Positions 26,521 to 35,356 are shown, numbered from the stretch's first letter. The stretch: 60,254 nucleotides of DNA from Bacillota bacterium (GCA_023411375.1 JAEYOW010000021.1:1-60254); one strand, 5' to 3'. Translations and numbers: made by a program. The notes: generated by a model not told the origin, from the sequence alone.

Positions 26521-27075
26521 CTATTCCAGGTTCGCATGCCGCTTTACCATATCCTCGTTACAAATTCCCGTAGTTTCCATCAGATCGGCCACGATAAGAT
26601 CAAGCAGAACAAACACGGCCTCCTCAAACAGCGAACCCATAGGCATCACGGAAATTTGCCGGTCCTGTGCCACGCACTTTGTCTGGGCCTGAACGAGAAC
26701 AACAATGTCTGCCCATTCCGCCAGCTCAGACGCTTCATCGGCGGTGATCAGCGCCACTTGCGCGCCTAGTTCACGCGCTTTCTCCGCCATTAAAGCAAGC
26801 GCTTTGCTGGAGCCGGACGCACTGGTGACAACGAGCAGGTCCCCCGCCTGAATTGGGCGGGCCAAAGTGTCCCCCACCACGCCCGACGCAATGCCCAGAT
26901 GCATCAGGCGCATGGCAAAAGCTCGGCCACACAACCCGCTTCGGCCATATCCGCAGCAGAATACTTCTCTCGATTGCAGAATCTGTCTTTCCAACGCATC
27001 CACCGCTTCCGCGTCAACGGAATCCAGAGCGGTTCTCAGTTCCGCCAGAACCACTTCCTTTTTCACCAAAGCCAT
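26521..27075 (-). CDS. hxlB: 6-phospho-3-hexuloisomerase (SIS domain)
   Basis: A 184-residue single SIS-domain isomerase that interconverts D-arabino-hex-3-ulose 6-phosphate and fructose 6-phosphate. Typical stretches: VFCCGYGRSGLCGRAFAMRL, MHLGIASGVVGDT, GDLLVVTSASGSSKALALM and PMGSLFEEAVFVLLDLIVAD. These fit the PHI family rather than GmhA or KdsD. ATG at 27075 has AGGAG eight bases before it; ATG at 27081 is too close. It is the last gene of the sugar operon, 14 bases behind the FGGY kinase, and its natural partner, hexulose-phosphate synthase, is two genes upstream. Confidence 0.92.
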   Translation of the reverse strand: MALVKKEVVLAELRTALDSVDAEAVDALERQILQSREVFCCGYGRSGLCGRAFAMRLMHLGIASGVVGDTLARPIQAGDLLVVTSASGSSKALALMAEKARELGAQVALITADEASELAEWADIVVLVQAQTKCVAQDRQISVMPMGSLFEEAVFVLLDLIVADLMETTGICNEDMVKRHANLE

Positions 27076-27089
27076 TCCCATTTCTCCTG

Positions 27090-28589
27090 TCAATTGGGAT
27101 ATTTCGCGAACAAATCCTTATTATGTCCGTAGAGCTCCTTGTAAATGGCAAAAAACTCATTATACCTGCCGACATTCTCCGCGATGGGCTCCACCACATC
27201 GTCATTGAAGCGCACCACACGATCGCATGCTTCCGCGTAGGACGCATAATATCCCACGCCTACCGCTGCCGTGACGGCCGCGCCGATACACGACTGTTCA
27301 GCCTCAACCGTTGTGTAAATGGGGCGGTTGAACGCATCCGCCTCCATCTGCCGGAAAATACGTCCCCTTGCACCGCCGCCGGAAGCGATCACGCGGTCGG
27401 GCGTCGTGTGGACGATGCTTTCAAGCACATCAAAGGAATTTTTCAGGCTGTACACAACGCCTTCCATCGTGCTTCTAACCATATGGGCCTTGGTATGGCT
27501 CAAGGTCAGGCCAAAGAACATCCCTCTTGCGCGGGGATCATTATCCGGGCTGCGTCCGCCGCTCAGATACGGCAGAAAGATCAAACCGTCGCTGCCCGCA
27601 GGGATCCGCTCGGCCAAGCGGTTCATCTCGTCAAAGGTTAGCCCGTCATAAACCGACCCGCCCAGCCACTTCATGGCCGCGCCGCCGCATAGATTACAGC
27701 TCATCAGCATCCACAGGTCTTCCTTTACATGGCAAAACGTATTCGTCCGAAAATCCGCGTCACATTGCGGTCGGCTCATGGCACAGGTCACCTGACAGGA
27801 TGTACCGATATTGGCCACCCATGGGCGGCTTTCGTCGATCATACAGGTGCCGACCTCGTGCATCAGCGTATCGCCGCCGCCATAAACCACAGGAATTCCA
27901 GGCGCAAGGCCGGTAAGCCGAGCGGCCTCCTCCGTCAGCCTGCCCGCGATTTCATAGGATTCATGGCACGCGGGGAACAACTCCCGCGGCAGGCGGAGCC
28001 GGTCGATGATATCCCACGCCCAATCGCGCTTTGCCGTGTCAAACACCACGGCGGCGGAGGCGTCGGACATATCGGTGCCGATTTCGCCGCACATGCGCAG
28101 CCGAACATAGTCCTTGGGCAGCATCAACACGCGGGCGCGCTCAAACAAATCCGGCTCGTGGTTGCGTACCCAGAGCAGGGACGTAATGAGATAGCCCGTG
28201 CTCAGCCGGTTAAGCGTTACGGAACTGAACTCTCGAGGCGTCATGACGCTGTGAATTTCCTCAATCTCCTGTACGGAGCGCTGATCCTCCCAGATGATGG
28301 CGTTGCGCAGGGAACGATGGTTTTGATCCAGCAAAACCAGGCCGTGCATCTGGCCGGAGTAGCCCACGGCCTTTGCCTGGCGGATTTCATGTGGGTGCTC
28401 GGCGCTTAGCTGCTTAAGCGTGGCGCACGCGGCCTCCCAGAGCTGCTCGATCGGCTGTTCGGCATACCCGGTTTTGGGGCGAAGCACGTCATACTTGCAT
28501 TGGGCAACACCCAGAATTTTTCCGTCGCCCCGCATCAGGAGCGATTTGACGCTGGAGGTTCCAACATCAATTCCAATAAAGCAATCCAT
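27090..28589 (-). CDS. FGGY-family carbohydrate kinase, xylulokinase-like
   Basis: A 499-residue kinase that phosphorylates a ketose or polyol. The N-terminal phosphate loop is FIGIDVGTSSVKSLLM; GYSGQMHGLVLLDQ and NAIIWEDQRS follow the xylulokinase pattern; the FGGY signature region is LPYLSGGRSPDNDPRARGMF, and VIASGGGARGRIFRQMEADA closes the second domain. Similarity to xylulokinase is clear but the operon content suggests another ketose or a pentulose. The start at 28589 (MDCFIG) is eight bases from GAGGTG; the upstream ATG at 28595 is too close to that site. Confidence 0.9.
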   Translation of the reverse strand: MDCFIGIDVGTSSVKSLLMRGDGKILGVAQCKYDVLRPKTGYAEQPIEQLWEAACATLKQLSAEHPHEIRQAKAVGYSGQMHGLVLLDQNHRSLRNAIIWEDQRSVQEIEEIHSVMTPREFSSVTLNRLSTGYLITSLLWVRNHEPDLFERARVLMLPKDYVRLRMCGEIGTDMSDASAAVVFDTAKRDWAWDIIDRLRLPRELFPACHESYEIAGRLTEEAARLTGLAPGIPVVYGGGDTLMHEVGTCMIDESRPWVANIGTSCQVTCAMSRPQCDADFRTNTFCHVKEDLWMLMSCNLCGGAAMKWLGGSVYDGLTFDEMNRLAERIPAGSDGLIFLPYLSGGRSPDNDPRARGMFFGLTLSHTKAHMVRSTMEGVVYSLKNSFDVLESIVHTTPDRVIASGGGARGRIFRQMEADAFNRPIYTTVEAEQSCIGAAVTAAVGVGYYASYAEACDRVVRFNDDVVEPIAENVGRYNEFFAIYKELYGHNKDLFAKYPN

Positions 28590-28607
28590 TCGCATTGCAC
28601 CTCGCTT

Positions 28608-29258
28608 TTACACGCCGGTTGCGGGTCGCGCTTCCATTCGGCTTCGTATAGCGCTTGCTGCCGCGACCGGGTCGGACTGGCTCAAAATCCCGCCGCCCAC
28701 AATGAGAATATCCGGGCTGTATGCCATATAGGCGTCCGCCGTATCCGTACCGATGCCGCCGGCCACGGCAACAAGCGCCTTTTTGACGCATCCGCGCAAC
28801 TGACGTAAATGATCCAGAGGCGTCTGTCCCCGGCGCTGCTGATCCACGCCCGTGTGCACCGCGATGCAGTCCACACCCGCAGCTTCCAGAAAAGCTACGC
28901 GGTCGGTTAAATCATGCACGCTCAGCATGTCGGCCATTACCCTGCCGCCGGCCCGCCGGGCCGAAGCGACACATTCCTCAATGGTGGCGTCGTCCGTACA
29001 GGCCATTACAGTAACCCAGTCGGCTCCCGCGCGAAACATGCTGTTTGCCTCATAAAGCCCGGCGTCCATAATCTTTCCATCGCAGAGGATTTCATGGGCC
29101 GGAAACCGCTCCTTAAGTCTGCGTACCGCATCAAGGCCATGCTCTAACACGAAGGGTGTTCCGGCTTCCACAATATCCACAAGGGGTCCGAGCCGCTCAA
29201 TAAGGGTAAGCGCATCCTCCAGGCCAATGGCATCCAGTGCGATCTGTAGCTTACACAT
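28608..29258 (-). CDS. hxlA: 3-hexulose-6-phosphate synthase (OMPDC suprafamily)
   Basis: A 216-residue TIM-barrel aldolase that condenses formaldehyde with ribulose 5-phosphate or runs in reverse. It has LQIALDAIGLEDALTL, DIVEAGTPFVLEHGLDAV, the DxKxxD metal motif in CDGKIMDAGLYEA, CIAVHTGVDQQ and IVGGGI near the end. These blocks resemble HxlA of RuMP bacteria more than 3-keto-L-gulonate-6-phosphate decarboxylase, though both belong to one suprafamily and some doubt remains. Cotranscribed with the ABC transporter (15 bases from the permease) and with hxlB downstream. Confidence 0.85.
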   Translation of the reverse strand: MCKLQIALDAIGLEDALTLIERLGPLVDIVEAGTPFVLEHGLDAVRRLKERFPAHEILCDGKIMDAGLYEANSMFRAGADWVTVMACTDDATIEECVASARRAGGRVMADMLSVHDLTDRVAFLEAAGVDCIAVHTGVDQQRRGQTPLDHLRQLRGCVKKALVAVAGGIGTDTADAYMAYSPDILIVGGGILSQSDPVAAASAIRSRMEARPATGV

Positions 29259-29273
29259 CCCGTTTTTGCTCCT

Positions 29274-30275
29274 TCATACCCGCTTTGTGCGCATGCCCTT
29301 GATCTTTTTAAGAAGGCCGCCGTTATTTTTGATAAAGTCGATGTACACGGCGATCAAGATGACCACACCCTGAACCACATACTGCCAGGAGGTGTTGATA
29401 CCCAGCAGGTTCATGCCGTTGTTCAGCACGCCGATTATGATCGCGCCGATGACGGTACCCATCAGCGTGCCGCGGCCGCCCTTCATGCTGGTGCCGCCCA
29501 GCACCACAGCGGCGATCGCGTCCATCTCGGCGCTGATCCCCATATCCATGGTGGCGGCAAACGTACGGGCGGTGGAGAGCACGCCTGCCATCGCGGCCAG
29601 CAGTCCGCTGAACACGAATACAAAGAAACGAATTTTGCGTACCTTCAAGCCGGCATATTTTGCGGCCTGCTCGTTATCGCCAACATAGTAAATTCCACGG
29701 CCCAGCTTGGTCCGGTTCAGAATGAAGGAGGTAACCGCCACCACCAGCACGATCAAAAGAAGCTGAATGGGAATCTCGCCAATTTTACCGGTGCCAAAGA
29801 AGGTGTAGGCGGGATCAAGCACGGCAATGGTTTTGGCGCTGGTGTACAGGCGCGCGATGCCGCGTCCGATGTTCATGGTCGCCAAAGTAATGATGAACGG
29901 CGGAATGGTCGTTTGGCTGGCGATCAAGCCGTTGATGGCTCCGATTGCCACGCCGCACAGCAAGCCGATGCAGATGCCGGCCGCCACGGGAAGATGCAGC
30001 CAGGTCACCATTCCGGCGCTGATGCATCCGGAAACCGCAATCACCGAGCCTACCGACAGGTCGATGCCGCCAAGCAAAATCACCATCGTCATGCCACAGG
30101 CCAAAAAAATGTTGATTGTGATCTGCCGGATAATGTTGAACAGGTTGGATGAGGTCAAAAATTTATCGGTCATGCACATCAAAAGAATGCACATAATGCC
30201 CAGGCCAATTAGGATACCCAGACAATCCTTCACGTTGCGGCCCAGGTTGCGGAGACTGCGTTTTAACTTGAGCAT
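29274..30275 (-). CDS. Ribose/allose-type ABC transporter permease (RbsC-like)
   Basis: A 333-residue inner-membrane permease of the CUT2 sugar transporters, with about ten hydrophobic segments. The signature GGIDLSVGSVIAVSGCISAG and the EAA-like region AAVVLGGTSMKGGRGTLMGT are conserved, as is NNGMNLLGINTSWQYVVQGV. It would form a homodimeric channel energised by the ATPase 17 bases upstream and loaded by the binding protein. Confidence 0.96.
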   Translation of the reverse strand: MLKLKRSLRNLGRNVKDCLGILIGLGIMCILLMCMTDKFLTSSNLFNIIRQITINIFLACGMTMVILLGGIDLSVGSVIAVSGCISAGMVTWLHLPVAAGICIGLLCGVAIGAINGLIASQTTIPPFIITLATMNIGRGIARLYTSAKTIAVLDPAYTFFGTGKIGEIPIQLLLIVLVVAVTSFILNRTKLGRGIYYVGDNEQAAKYAGLKVRKIRFFVFVFSGLLAAMAGVLSTARTFAATMDMGISAEMDAIAAVVLGGTSMKGGRGTLMGTVIGAIIIGVLNNGMNLLGINTSWQYVVQGVVILIAVYIDFIKNNGGLLKKIKGMRTKRV

Positions 30276-30292
30276 GACTCCATACCCCTTTC

Positions 30293-31783
30293 TTACATTT
30301 CCATCGTGGCGTATTTCATAATCGTTTCCTGCGAAAAACCGTTCCGTTCCAGGACGCCCGTGGTGTAGCCGTGGCTCATAACCACAATTCTGTCACTCAT
30401 ATTGATTAGCTCCGGTAGTTCGGAGGAAACGAGGATCACCGTGAGTCCCTGCTCTGTCAGGCTGTCGATCAACCGGTAAATTTCCGTTTTGGTTTTAACG
30501 TCAATGCCCCGGGTTGGCTCGTCAAGTATCAGGATTCTCTTGGTGGACAGCAGCCAGCGGCTGAACACAACCTTTTGCTGGTTACCTCCGCTGAGGCTGG
30601 AAATGGGTTGCTCCAGACTCGCATATTTCGTCTCCAGTATCTCATCCAAGTATTTTCGGGTCAGGCTCAGTTCCTTCTCAGCATTGTACATTCCATGGCG
30701 CAGGAACTGATCCATCACCTCCACCGTGGTGTTGCTTCGAATCCCCAGCACTGGGAAAATACCCTGATGCTTGCGGTCCTCAGGCACCATCCCGAAGCCC
30801 GCCCGGATGGCGGCAGACACATCAGAGATCTCAATGGGTTTGCCATCCAGCAGCACTTCGCCCGCATCCGCCCGGCTCAGACCAAACAGGCATTCCATCG
30901 TCTCGCTGCGTCCGGCTCCCACAAGGCCGGCAAAGCCCAGCACCTCGCCTTGCCGCAGGGTAAAGCTCGCGTCCTTAACCATGCTTCCACTTTTTAGGTG
31001 GCGAACGTCAAGGATAACCTTGTCGGTAGCATGGGAATGCTTGGTATAAAAAGCTTCTATGCTTCGTCCAACCATGAGCGAAATCAGGTGCTCATGATCA
31101 GTTTCTTTCATGTTCAGGGTATCGATATAGCGTCCGTCGCGCAAAACGGTGATACGGTCCGCAACCGCGTCCAATTCGCTCATCCGGTGGGAAATATAGA
31201 TAATGCCCACGCCGCTCTCTCGCAAATGACGGATTGCACCGAACAACACGTCCACTTCGTTTTCGGACAAGGAGGACGTAGGTTCATCCATGACGATGAT
31301 TTTGGCGCCAAAAGAGATGGCACGCTCAATCTCAACCATCTGGCGCTGAGCTATTGTCAGCTTTTCGATTTTATCGGTCGCCCGCAGTTTAAGGTCAGCC
31401 TCGTCCAGAATTTTCTGTGCCGCCGCCTCCATCCGGGCCATATCGATGGTACCCAGTTTTGTCCGCGGCTCCCGGCCGACAAAGATATTTTCAGCAATGG
31501 AAAGGTCCGGCGCAAGCATCAGCTCCTGGTGGATGATGCTGATCCCATACCGCCGCGCGCTCAGCACGTCGGCAATCTTAGCTTCCTCACCCCGGATGAT
31601 AATCTCGCCGCTGTCCTTGCTATAGACGCCGCCAAGAATTTTGATCAGCGTCGATTTGCCCGCGCCATTTTCACCCAACAGCGCGTGTACCTCGCCCGCC
31701 TTAAGATCGAAGGTAACATTCTGCAAAACGTGGACGCCGGCGAAGCTCTTGTTGATGTTCACCATTTTCAGAAGGGCATCCAT
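30293..31783 (-). CDS. Sugar ABC transporter ATPase with two nucleotide-binding domains (RbsA-like)
   Basis: A 496-residue fused double ATPase of the CUT2 type. The first domain has Walker A GENGAGKSTLIK, a weak signature region TIAQRQMVEIERAI and Walker B IIVMDEPTSSLSE; the second has the degenerate GLVGAGRSET, signature LSGGNQQKVVFSRWL and Walker B ILILDEPTRGIDVKT. ATG at 31783 follows GAGGAGG; the long frame upstream crosses the intercistronic hairpin and is not used. One polypeptide supplies both ATP sites. Confidence 0.96.
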   Translation of the reverse strand: MDALLKMVNINKSFAGVHVLQNVTFDLKAGEVHALLGENGAGKSTLIKILGGVYSKDSGEIIIRGEEAKIADVLSARRYGISIIHQELMLAPDLSIAENIFVGREPRTKLGTIDMARMEAAAQKILDEADLKLRATDKIEKLTIAQRQMVEIERAISFGAKIIVMDEPTSSLSENEVDVLFGAIRHLRESGVGIIYISHRMSELDAVADRITVLRDGRYIDTLNMKETDHEHLISLMVGRSIEAFYTKHSHATDKVILDVRHLKSGSMVKDASFTLRQGEVLGFAGLVGAGRSETMECLFGLSRADAGEVLLDGKPIEISDVSAAIRAGFGMVPEDRKHQGIFPVLGIRSNTTVEVMDQFLRHGMYNAEKELSLTRKYLDEILETKYASLEQPISSLSGGNQQKVVFSRWLLSTKRILILDEPTRGIDVKTKTEIYRLIDSLTEQGLTVILVSSELPELINMSDRIVVMSHGYTTGVLERNGFSQETIMKYATMEM

Positions 31784-31830
31784 AAGCCGCCTCCTCACAG
31801 GTTCTGATCCGCCCGGGCATGGATGAAATA

Positions 31831-31871
31831 AGAGAGGGCCGGAAGGTTTATTCAACTTTTCGGCCCTCTCT
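31831..31871 (-). other. Intercistronic hairpin between binding-protein and ATPase genes
   Basis: An 11-bp perfect inverted repeat, AGAGAGGGCCG (31831-31841) and CGGCCCTCTCT (31861-31871), with a 19-base loop. It sits directly after the binding-protein stop. Such structures in transport operons commonly stabilise the upstream message or partly terminate it, giving more binding protein than transporter. Confidence 0.7.
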
Positions 31872-31908
31872 GGGGGTCTATTCACGCCTGTTCGTCAGGT
31901 GTTGTCTA

Positions 31909-32832
31909 TTATTGATATCCCTTGCCGGAAAAATCAGCAACGTTCGTTTCGTCGATGGTGTAAGCATCCACTTCGATGGTGAAGGGCTCAACCTTGCCGT
32001 TTTGCTCATACTGCTTGAAAGCATCATAGCAGGCGGCGCCGATCTTCTTGGGGGACTGGGCGGCGGTCATGCGGTAAACGCCACCAGGAATCAGATCCAT
32101 GGCTTCCTGCGTTCCATCAACGCCGTAGATCTTCACATCCTTGCCGGCGACGGACACGGCCGCGTAAGCGCCCAACCCGCACTGGTCGTTGATGCAGAAG
32201 ATGGCGTCAAGGTCATAGGATTGCAGCAGGTCGCTGACCACGGCCTGGCCGCCTTCCACGTTGGCATTGGCGTCCATGGTCACAAGAACGTTGATTCCCT
32301 TGTCCTTTACGGTATCCAGGAAGCCGGCCTCACGGTCGATGCACGCGCCGTTAGACGGGTAGTTCAGGATTGCGATATCCGCGCCGTCCGGAAAATCCTT
32401 CAGCATGGACTCGGCGCACAGCACGCCCGCCTGATAGTTGTTCGTCGCGACGAAGGCGGCGATCAGGTCGGTGTTGGTTACGCCGGCGTCAAAGTTGATG
32501 ACCGGGATACCCGCCTTGGCCAGCTCCTGAAGCGCGGGCTCAATGGCGTCCTTGTCAACGGGGTTAAGGAACACAGCGGATACGCCCTGCGCGATGAAGT
32601 CCTCGATGATCTGGATTTGCTTGGCGGCGTCCTGCTCGGCGTCGACGATAACGGTCTTGTTACCCTCAGCTTCGGCGGCGGCAGTAATACCATCTGCCAG
32701 TGTCATGAAGAACTCGGAGGAGCACCAATAGGTGATGCCAAAGGTCTTGCCGGACTCTTCAGCAACGGCGAACCCGCTCATGCAGGTGGCCATCAGCAGA
32801 ACGGATACCAGGATTGCCACGATCTTTTTCAT
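31909..32832 (-). CDS. Ribose/allose-type periplasmic-binding-fold sugar receptor
   Basis: A 307-residue exported sugar-binding protein (type I fold, RbsB/AlsB-like). Signal peptide MKKIVAILVSVLLMATCMSG with cleavage near AVA-EES; a Cys lies inside this region but a clean lipobox is not certain. GITYWCSSEFFMTLADGITA, AVFLNPVDKDAIEPALQELA and GIPVINFDAGVTNTDLIAAF are typical of the family. It probably delivers a free monosaccharide, such as allulose, ribose or a related sugar, to the RbsC/RbsA-like pair downstream. Confidence 0.95.
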   Translation of the reverse strand: MKKIVAILVSVLLMATCMSGFAVAEESGKTFGITYWCSSEFFMTLADGITAAAEAEGNKTVIVDAEQDAAKQIQIIEDFIAQGVSAVFLNPVDKDAIEPALQELAKAGIPVINFDAGVTNTDLIAAFVATNNYQAGVLCAESMLKDFPDGADIAILNYPSNGACIDREAGFLDTVKDKGINVLVTMDANANVEGGQAVVSDLLQSYDLDAIFCINDQCGLGAYAAVSVAGKDVKIYGVDGTQEAMDLIPGGVYRMTAAQSPKKIGAACYDAFKQYEQNGKVEPFTIEVDAYTIDETNVADFSGKGYQ

Positions 32833-32889
32833 GTTTTTGTCTCCTTTTCTTTTATGTATTGACTTGAAGCATTCTCCCTTCGGACGGGA

Positions 32890-33411
32890 TCAGTCCGCGT
32901 CCGGATGGAACCCCATGCTCCAAGCAATATCCGTGGGTTTGGGTGCGCGTTTGATTTGAGCCTCCTCCATCAACCTTAGGTTTAGGACGGAAGATTCGCG
33001 GTTCCAGTCAAACGGTTCGTCAAAAAAGGCATCCACGACTTTTTTCATATATTCAAAGGCCAGTACCCGGCAGCCCATGCAAAGGATCTGCGCGTTCAGG
33101 CTTTTCCTGGCCCGTTCCGACGTGTAGGTGTCCGAGGCGTGCGCCGCGCGAATTCCCCAGTAGGTATTAGCAACGGTACAAAAGCCCAAACCGGTTCCGC
33201 ATATAAAGAAGCCGAGCCGGCACTCGTCGTGCTGGATACCCTTACACATAATCTCGCAGGTTTCAACAAAGCTGCTCTCGCCCATTTCTTCCGTCTTGAC
33301 AGGATCGATTACAACCTCAGCGTTTTTCTCCTCCGTCAGGTACTTTTTAAGTAGTTCCTTCGTTTCAAAGCCAATACTATCGCACCCCAGCGCGACCTTC
33401 ACCTTATTCAT
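32890..33411 (-). CDS. RpiB/LacAB-family sugar-phosphate isomerase
   Basis: A 173-residue isomerase of the RpiB/LacA/LacB family, which interconverts aldose and ketose phosphates (ribose 5-phosphate, allose 6-phosphate or galactose 6-phosphate). The active-site Cys lies in FFICGTGLGFCTVAN, followed by GIRAAHASDTYTSERARKSL and ILCMGCRVLAFEYMKKVVDA. The C-terminus is about 25 residues longer than classical RpiB, which may reflect a different substrate. It sits between the 3-epimerase and the sugar receptor in the operon. Confidence 0.88.
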   Translation of the reverse strand: MNKVKVALGCDSIGFETKELLKKYLTEEKNAEVVIDPVKTEEMGESSFVETCEIMCKGIQHDECRLGFFICGTGLGFCTVANTYWGIRAAHASDTYTSERARKSLNAQILCMGCRVLAFEYMKKVVDAFFDEPFDWNRESSVLNLRLMEEAQIKRAPKPTDIAWSMGFHPDAD

Positions 33412-33449
33412 CTTATACCGCCATCCTGTTTTTTTGTTACCGCCGCCCG

Positions 33450-34307
33450 TCAGCCAAAAACAATGGTCTCCACGGCCCGCAGATAGCGCAGTCCGCTCAT
33501 GGCCAGTTCCCCGGGCGTTTGTGCAAACCTGCGCGTAAGATACGTCATGCCGCAGGTTTCTTCCAGCGTCTTGGGATTAAAGGTTTCGATACAGGCCGTG
33601 CCATCAAAATCAATCTGCTTAAGGGCCTTAAAAACGTCAACCCACTGTACATGACCCATACCGGGCGCTCCCCGGTTGCTGTCCACCAAATGCATGTGCG
33701 CAAGCCTGTTTCCACAGGAAAGAATCGCATCCGGCAGGGACGCCTCCTCGATGTTCATGTGAAACGTGTCCAGATGCACCTTTAGGTTAGGGGCGCCCAC
33801 CAGGCCGATCAGTTCCAGAGCCTGCTGCGCGGTATTTAGAAAATGCGACTCAAAGCGCTTTACCGGCTCGATTGCCACGGTGACGCCGTACTTTTGGGCA
33901 TATTCGCACACGGCAAACAAGTGCTCAGCCGCGCAGTCAATCTCCTCCTGCGCGCGAAGCTTACCGCTCAGATAGCCGGAGGCCGCGTAATTGACACCGG
34001 CCGTTACGCGGCCGCCCAGCCTGTCGGTTATGTCTATCAGCTTTTTAACAAATACTTGCGCTGCTTTACGATGCGATGCGTCGGGAGATATCGGGTTACA
34101 GCTCAGGGGAAGCGCGGTGGACGTTACCGCCTCCAGCCCGGTTTGCTTCACCAGCGACGCCGCCTGTTGTGTTGGGAACAAATCGGGGTTATTGATGGAA
34201 AAATCAATCACCCGAGCGCCAAGCTCCTTGGCTTCTTCAATGCAGTATAGGTGTTCCTCTGTAAACACGCTTGCCCAAAGCCACGTATCCAGACCAAGCC
34301 GGAACAT
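33450..34307 (-). CDS. D-tagatose/D-allulose 3-epimerase-family TIM barrel
   Basis: A 285-residue metal-dependent ketose epimerase. The catalytic set of the family is visible: Glu in VAIEPVKRFESHFLNT, Asp and His in VHLDTFHMNIEEASL, His and Arg in MHLVDSNRGAPGMGHVQW, and the second Glu in CIETFNP. Family members epimerise free ketohexoses at C3 (tagatose, allulose, fructose); related proteins act on 6-phosphates. ATG at 34307 follows GAGGT; the GTG at 34316 would need a worse site. It is the second gene of the operon, after the regulator. Confidence 0.9.
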   Translation of the reverse strand: MFRLGLDTWLWASVFTEEHLYCIEEAKELGARVIDFSINNPDLFPTQQAASLVKQTGLEAVTSTALPLSCNPISPDASHRKAAQVFVKKLIDITDRLGGRVTAGVNYAASGYLSGKLRAQEEIDCAAEHLFAVCEYAQKYGVTVAIEPVKRFESHFLNTAQQALELIGLVGAPNLKVHLDTFHMNIEEASLPDAILSCGNRLAHMHLVDSNRGAPGMGHVQWVDVFKALKQIDFDGTACIETFNPKTLEETCGMTYLTRRFAQTPGELAMSGLRYLRAVETIVFG

Positions 34308-34325
34308 GGTCCTCACCTCATTCCT

Positions 34326-35096
34326 TTACAAAGCGGCGGGTTTGTTCGCCGTGCCTGTATTTACAATTACGTTTCGTTCCTGGAGCATATCGATGATCTC
34401 TTTGGGACAATAGTTGTCGGTATAGACGGCGTAAACCTCGTCTGCGGGGAACTGAATGACCGTGCCCTGTGTGCTGAATTTTGAGGAATCCGTCATCACA
34501 ATGGTCTTTTTCGCGTGCTGCGCCATCTTGCGGATAACCTCCATCTGTCGTAAATCCTTAGCCGTAAACGCTCCATCCGGCGTGATGCCGTCCGTTCCGG
34601 TAAAGAATTTGTCCACGTAAAAGTTATCAATTGCCTGAATCGTAATCGGGCCCACCATTACCATCGGTTCCATCAGAACCGTTCCGCCCAGCAAAATCAC
34701 CTGATTGGATTCCGCCGGACGAATGGAGTTGGCAATATACACCGAGTAGGTGATAATCGTCACATTCCGCCGTTTCTGGACGATCTGTTCCGCCAGAAGC
34801 GCGCAGCAGGAGCCGGATTCAATCATGACAACGTCGCCGTCGTTAATGAGTTCCACCGCTCGGCTGGCGATATCTAGCTTTCTTTCGTAATGGACGGCCA
34901 GGCGGTTGTTAATATCCAACTCAGCGTTGAGCACAGCGATGCCATGCTGCCGCTTGATCAGACCCTTTTCTTCAAGGTAGACCAAATCTTTGCGGATGGT
35001 TACCTGGGAAACGCCGATCATCTCCGCCAGCTTGCCTACCTCAATCCTGCGTTCGCTGGCCACCGTATGCAAAATCTGTGCCTGCCTTTGTGTCAT
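34326..35096 (-). CDS. DeoR-family transcriptional regulator of the sugar operon
   Basis: A 256-residue regulator: the N-terminal HTH is IEVGKLAEMIGVSQVTIRKD followed by LVYLEEKGLIKRQHG, the DeoR signature; the C-terminal effector domain resembles ribose-phosphate-isomerase-like sugar-phosphate sensors, with DGDVVMIESGSCCALLAEQI. It is the first gene of the operon, 18 bases before the epimerase, so it likely autorepresses the operon until a phosphorylated intermediate binds. ATG at 35096 follows AAGGAGC; a slightly longer frame is not used. Confidence 0.93.
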   Translation of the reverse strand: MTQRQAQILHTVASERRIEVGKLAEMIGVSQVTIRKDLVYLEEKGLIKRQHGIAVLNAELDINNRLAVHYERKLDIASRAVELINDGDVVMIESGSCCALLAEQIVQKRRNVTIITYSVYIANSIRPAESNQVILLGGTVLMEPMVMVGPITIQAIDNFYVDKFFTGTDGITPDGAFTAKDLRQMEVIRKMAQHAKKTIVMTDSSKFSTQGTVIQFPADEVYAVYTDNYCPKEIIDMLQERNVIVNTGTANKPAAL

Positions 35097-35165
35097 AAAC
35101 GCTCCTTCAGCCATACTCGGCAACGTTCTATTTTTTATTATGCAATCATTTTTGCTTTCAAACGA

Positions 35166-35194
35166 ATTTTATATCCTTTCACTTGAAATGTCAA
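35166..35194 (-). promoter_or_regulatory. Promoter of the sugar operon
   Basis: Minus strand TTGACA (35189-35194), 17 bases, TAAAAT (35166-35171): near-consensus, about 65 bases ahead of the regulator gene. The 35097-35424 gap holds only the two divergent promoters and AT-rich DNA. Confidence 0.88.
35177..35188. promoter_or_regulatory. Candidate DeoR-family operator
   Basis: An inverted repeat TTTCA-ct-TGAAA fills the spacer of the sugar-operon promoter, directly next to the -35 box. A further TTTCA stands at 35156-35160. The T/C-rich TTTC pattern and position suit a DeoR-family operator; this is inference. Confidence 0.5.
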
Positions 35195-35356
35195 TATGTT
35201 TTTAAAAGAAATTAATCTATTATTTTCGAAATACAGCCAAATGCCACAAGTTTGGTCTAAAAGTGCAGAAACAGACCCGCGGCCGGCCCAATATCCGTCG
35301 CCCATTGTCGATTTTTTCCTTCACTTGTCCTCTGCGGCAGAAAGAACGCGTTCCCG

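Noticed and set aside
28608..29258. Assignment as 3-keto-L-gulonate-6-phosphate decarboxylase (UlaD)
   Set aside because: Possible within the same suprafamily, but the sequence blocks and the hxlB partner fit hexulose-phosphate synthase better, and ascorbate-pathway partners are missing.
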